A stretch of 32,114 nucleotides of DNA from positions 1-32,114 of the forward strand of contig JAHIZR010000060.1 of the NCBI GenBank assembly GCA_018814465.1, in the 5' to 3' direction. This stretch comes from a bacterium (lineage in GTDB: Bacteria > Electryoneota > RPQS01). Position 1 is the first letter of the stretch; each line of letters starts with the position of its first letter. Position numbers and translations under genes: made by a program. This document shows positions 31,901 to 32,114 of this stretch, piece by piece. Under the pieces are notes generated by a model that saw only the letters and a program-made list of their open reading frames with translations, was not told the DNA's origin and searched no databases.

Positions 31901-32114
31901 GTCGGATGATAACTGCGATCACATTATGGTTATCTGGGATCCGGTTGACTTCTGTGACGGTTACCTTGTTTTCTGTGACGACGATTTCGTTGATACTGTT
32001 TTAAGCACAGCCGATGAGTTCTTGGAGCACGATACGACAGCGGGCACCTATGATTATCACGTTGTTGCCTACAACCACTGCGGCAACTCGCCCAATAGCG
32101 CAACCGATTCGGGA
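25950..32114 (+). CDS. Giant secreted protein with about 21 Cys-paired Fn3-like modules (3' end beyond window)
   Basis: Open for 2055 codons with no stop to the last base, so the gene is partial. The ATG has an excellent ribosome-binding site, AGGAGG (25937-25942), 7 nt upstream, and the signal peptide MIRMKSLWIIACMLALATGM followed by AFGQ. Residues about 30-205 form a Cys-containing N-terminal domain that was not recognised. From about residue 207 on, modules of 84-99 residues repeat. Each has Cys-Asp-x-hydrophobic-x-hydrophobic-x-Trp on strand B, often TGYxVYRDG on strand C, and AxNxCG near strand F/G. The conserved Trp falls at 26601, 27192, 27456, 27741, 28005, 28275 and so on to 31935, all in one frame. 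Likely a surface adhesin or extracellular scaffold. A T9SS sorting domain is expected beyond the window, by analogy with its neighbours. Confidence 0.92.
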   Translation, partial: MIRMKSLWIIACMLALATGMAFGQGAVFNFVWTDVNSPGWYELTYCDTPPEWDVVLQDGTPVRLMKDRDNSGTTGLSYSPADTVCTIGTLGVQGEVTINEFVFNSATIPRALGSFLSPYIQYMGGVPAFQPVYLLVGCYDTTGVDSVFVPMWASCDFLFSSGPSQEIISCPNDGAFGRPCWTRVGCCEPPPSCEAVQDSLVRGFEASTTDCDSIRMTWDAYDSTATAALGYDGVDSLIIKRAGTKIGSVPWWATYFAHYPPAEQTYYDFTIQVKRYCSETLLSEADTSRGIMPRYPSGTPVLQDASDSYCDSVVCYYDMPAGTPQGWDSTALLRNGLIVTYAPEGFGGQTGIRIVHYNAPIGPANYTVAGWNHTCGIGAQSNASSGEAGGAPPEVQNVNASDSDCTHPTYVSITWTDLNVNETGYRVYRDGNRIGPLLSANANSYYDYSGAAGQPYSYSVRAFSACDSSQTVTPNTGTLPVLPPQVTGFAASDTLCDMIRLTWNDVSDETGYAVIKSAPALAETVYVGPNTTQYDVVGTFGTTTIVPLTAYTFKVAAGNACGFGTASTTNTGTLQRRPNPVTNLLPGTSTCNYARITWSQTGISNEKGFKIYRDAVEIDTANIDATFYNDTNATPGVAHNYTVAAYNQCGDTTAVGPVAATRLAPPDAPTTFNATDAECGMVTCTWDDVADETGYTVYRDDGAARTVTTFPVNPNITTYNDVTAQAGEVYTYWVTATNACGESDSSNFDDGALLPLPGQPVIASSDVDCDSVYFCWNYLTEVDSFNVFDDGVYIGTTTDTCFAYAPTDSLDHFYQVVAYNDCGNGDSSLVTTLARLGLPGMPTGFGTMQGYNCDNVTLIWMGDAYGHDGFLIYEGALLRATLGPTDTFWVDDTIAPGEWRAYWLKVFNACDTIAYSEVAGQRLAPPVMVEDVAATDDICAQVTITWTDPNDTEEGFQIVRDDMIARTVDTVATITDPDAVTYDDLTASSGTWYEYTVFAYNECGLSDPSEADSGVVLPLPDAVTGFTVAEQCSLLWFGWDVSEFAEYYQVYRDLGELVATVTDTLYGTTDLGQHNWHVIPQNTCGLGVSSDTLNRTALTAPLAIDDLLANDDGGARTQVDNCDHVTLTWTDPANADTIFIYRDATQIDYVLFGVETYTDDLLAPADYEYYVIANNECGATGESNHVNATVYPPPTAPTNVVASDTSCAQVYITWDAATGTFDEYIIYADSVEINRVFAGTTALFHTTAIPGDTALYQVSAYDDVCGESEYSAGDEGTRLEGPSIPADVAASDDLCDMITVTWTASTGTFTEYRIYRDGTLVGTVDGATTTFDDDTLSASGTYSYTITAWSAECGETADSDPDDGTMLPQMGQATGLTASMDDCDGVVLNWDAYEGADEYYVYREGTAIDTVDTNEAFDDDVVRGVTHSYTVSAVNRCNEGTQSEAANGMRKDFPAAITNLTASDTLCDEICLEWDDVEEETGYYIYRETLLLDSTVMDDADFCDTTVVPGTTYNYVVRAKNECGEGDPSESIPGVGIAGLLPVSNVITTPSCDDVTLTWDDIEGETGYQLYYSIDGSNFLELATVEADVVTYVDTAIVAGECHEYTVAGINICGVGAESSVVEGCRKDVPIIVPNVVASTTVCDSVLISWDDVGTETSFDIQRDFVDLIIGLPADCLSYYDATAEPNVSYSYVVRGVNECGVGFFSDEAFGMAADIPAQVQNVQATSDQCSTVVITWDDLPDETGYSISYGSDPYTGLGSVGADVTEFTAVGFVGAENFSVVASNQCGTSIRSALAPGEGLDVPPVVMNLAFTVNCGAVNLTWDFPATADSFRVLRRADGITDFDTLATTPLSSHSDEPGVGTWEYAILALNECGFAPDISNIVSVEIIPALDQVVNFTASHDSCHCVYLSWDDVENETQYQIYCDAELIATTVANNTDTSICDGTTPCSYQVRAINECDEGPFSDAVIGSYDVEPEAPTGVSASDDNCDHIMVIWDPVDFCDGYLVFCDDDFVDTVLSTADEFLEHDTTAGTYDYHVVAYNHCGNSPNSATDSG
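26574..32114 (+). repeat. Array of about 21 Fn3-like coding repeats, 252-297 bp period
   Basis: Seen: the strand-B Trp codon spacing is mostly 252-285 bp, up to 297 bp near the start (27192, 27456, 27741, 28005, 28275, 28527, 28785, 29064, 29334, 29589, 29853, 30117, 30369, 30624, 30897, 31158, 31416, 31683, 31935). Module 2 has Tyr instead of Trp. DNA identity between modules is low, so the array is old and under protein-level selection. Confidence 0.85.

Noticed and set aside
30894..31922. Minus-strand open frame (342 codons) at the end of the window
   Set aside because: Antisense shadow of Fn3 modules 17-21; Arg-rich with no recognisable motif.
26574..32114. CRISPR-like or satellite repeat, because of the regular 252-297 bp period
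   Set aside because: The period reflects protein modules; DNA identity between units is low and there are no constant repeats with unique spacers.

Overview
The window most likely comes from an uncultivated bacterium of the Fibrobacterota-Chlorobiota-Bacteroidota (FCB) superphylum (Zixibacteria, Electryoneota, KSB1 and Calditrichota are the kind of lineage meant; the exact phylum cannot be fixed by eye). The signs are: three secreted proteins ending in the type IX secretion (T9SS) type A sorting domain with its YPNPFN signature and a terminal MxLIK or ILIK; a TonB-dependent receptor with a carboxypeptidase-regulatory-like N-terminal domain followed by a DUF4249-like lipoprotein; LVIVD-repeat, parallel beta-helix and fibronectin-type-III-like surface proteins; and several promoters of the TTGACT-17-TATAxT type. 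No RNA genes, phage, transposase or CRISPR array was seen.

Layout. 1-477: repeat-rich intergenic DNA and a metE leader. 478-2775: cobalamin-independent methionine synthase metE. 3003-3842: two-domain universal stress protein. 4165-9150 (minus): 1661-residue secreted beta-helix protein made of three ~550-residue units. 9151-9863: gene-poor spacer. 9864-11372: M32 carboxypeptidase. 11591-11851: small membrane protein. 12099-13364 (minus): dicarboxylate/glutamate:cation symporter. 13522-17246: TonB receptor, lipoprotein and HD phosphohydrolase in a likely operon. 17379-19511, 19721-21691 and 21860-23224: three T9SS cargo proteins (LVIVD propeller, BNR/Asp-box protein, P-domain protein). 23257-24354: hisC-type aminotransferase. 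24620-25510 (minus): periplasmic TolB/PD40-like propeller. 25950 to the window end: a giant secreted protein, open at its 3' end, of at least 2055 residues with about 21 Fn3-like modules, each carrying a conserved pair of cysteines.

The intergenic DNA is unusual. Eight copies (71-76 nt) of a hairpin element starting ATTCCGG and ending CTCGGCGG lie between genes, all in the same orientation, with paired arm changes that keep the stem. Three shorter hairpins (~34 nt) share its ends. A tandem double hairpin (CCTCCGTGAACGGAGG followed by GCCCTCG/CGAGGGC plus a T run) acts as a probable terminator and recurs, and a ~220-bp composite of these parts brackets metE-usp. Four separate intergenic sites begin with purine-rich 7-nt tandem repeats immediately or shortly after a stop codon.

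Functionally the window mixes housekeeping metabolism (methionine, histidine or aromatic amino acids, peptidase, symporter) with an outer-membrane and secreted repertoire. The best candidates for something undescribed are the covarying hairpin family with its short relatives and the giant Cys-paired Fn3 protein.
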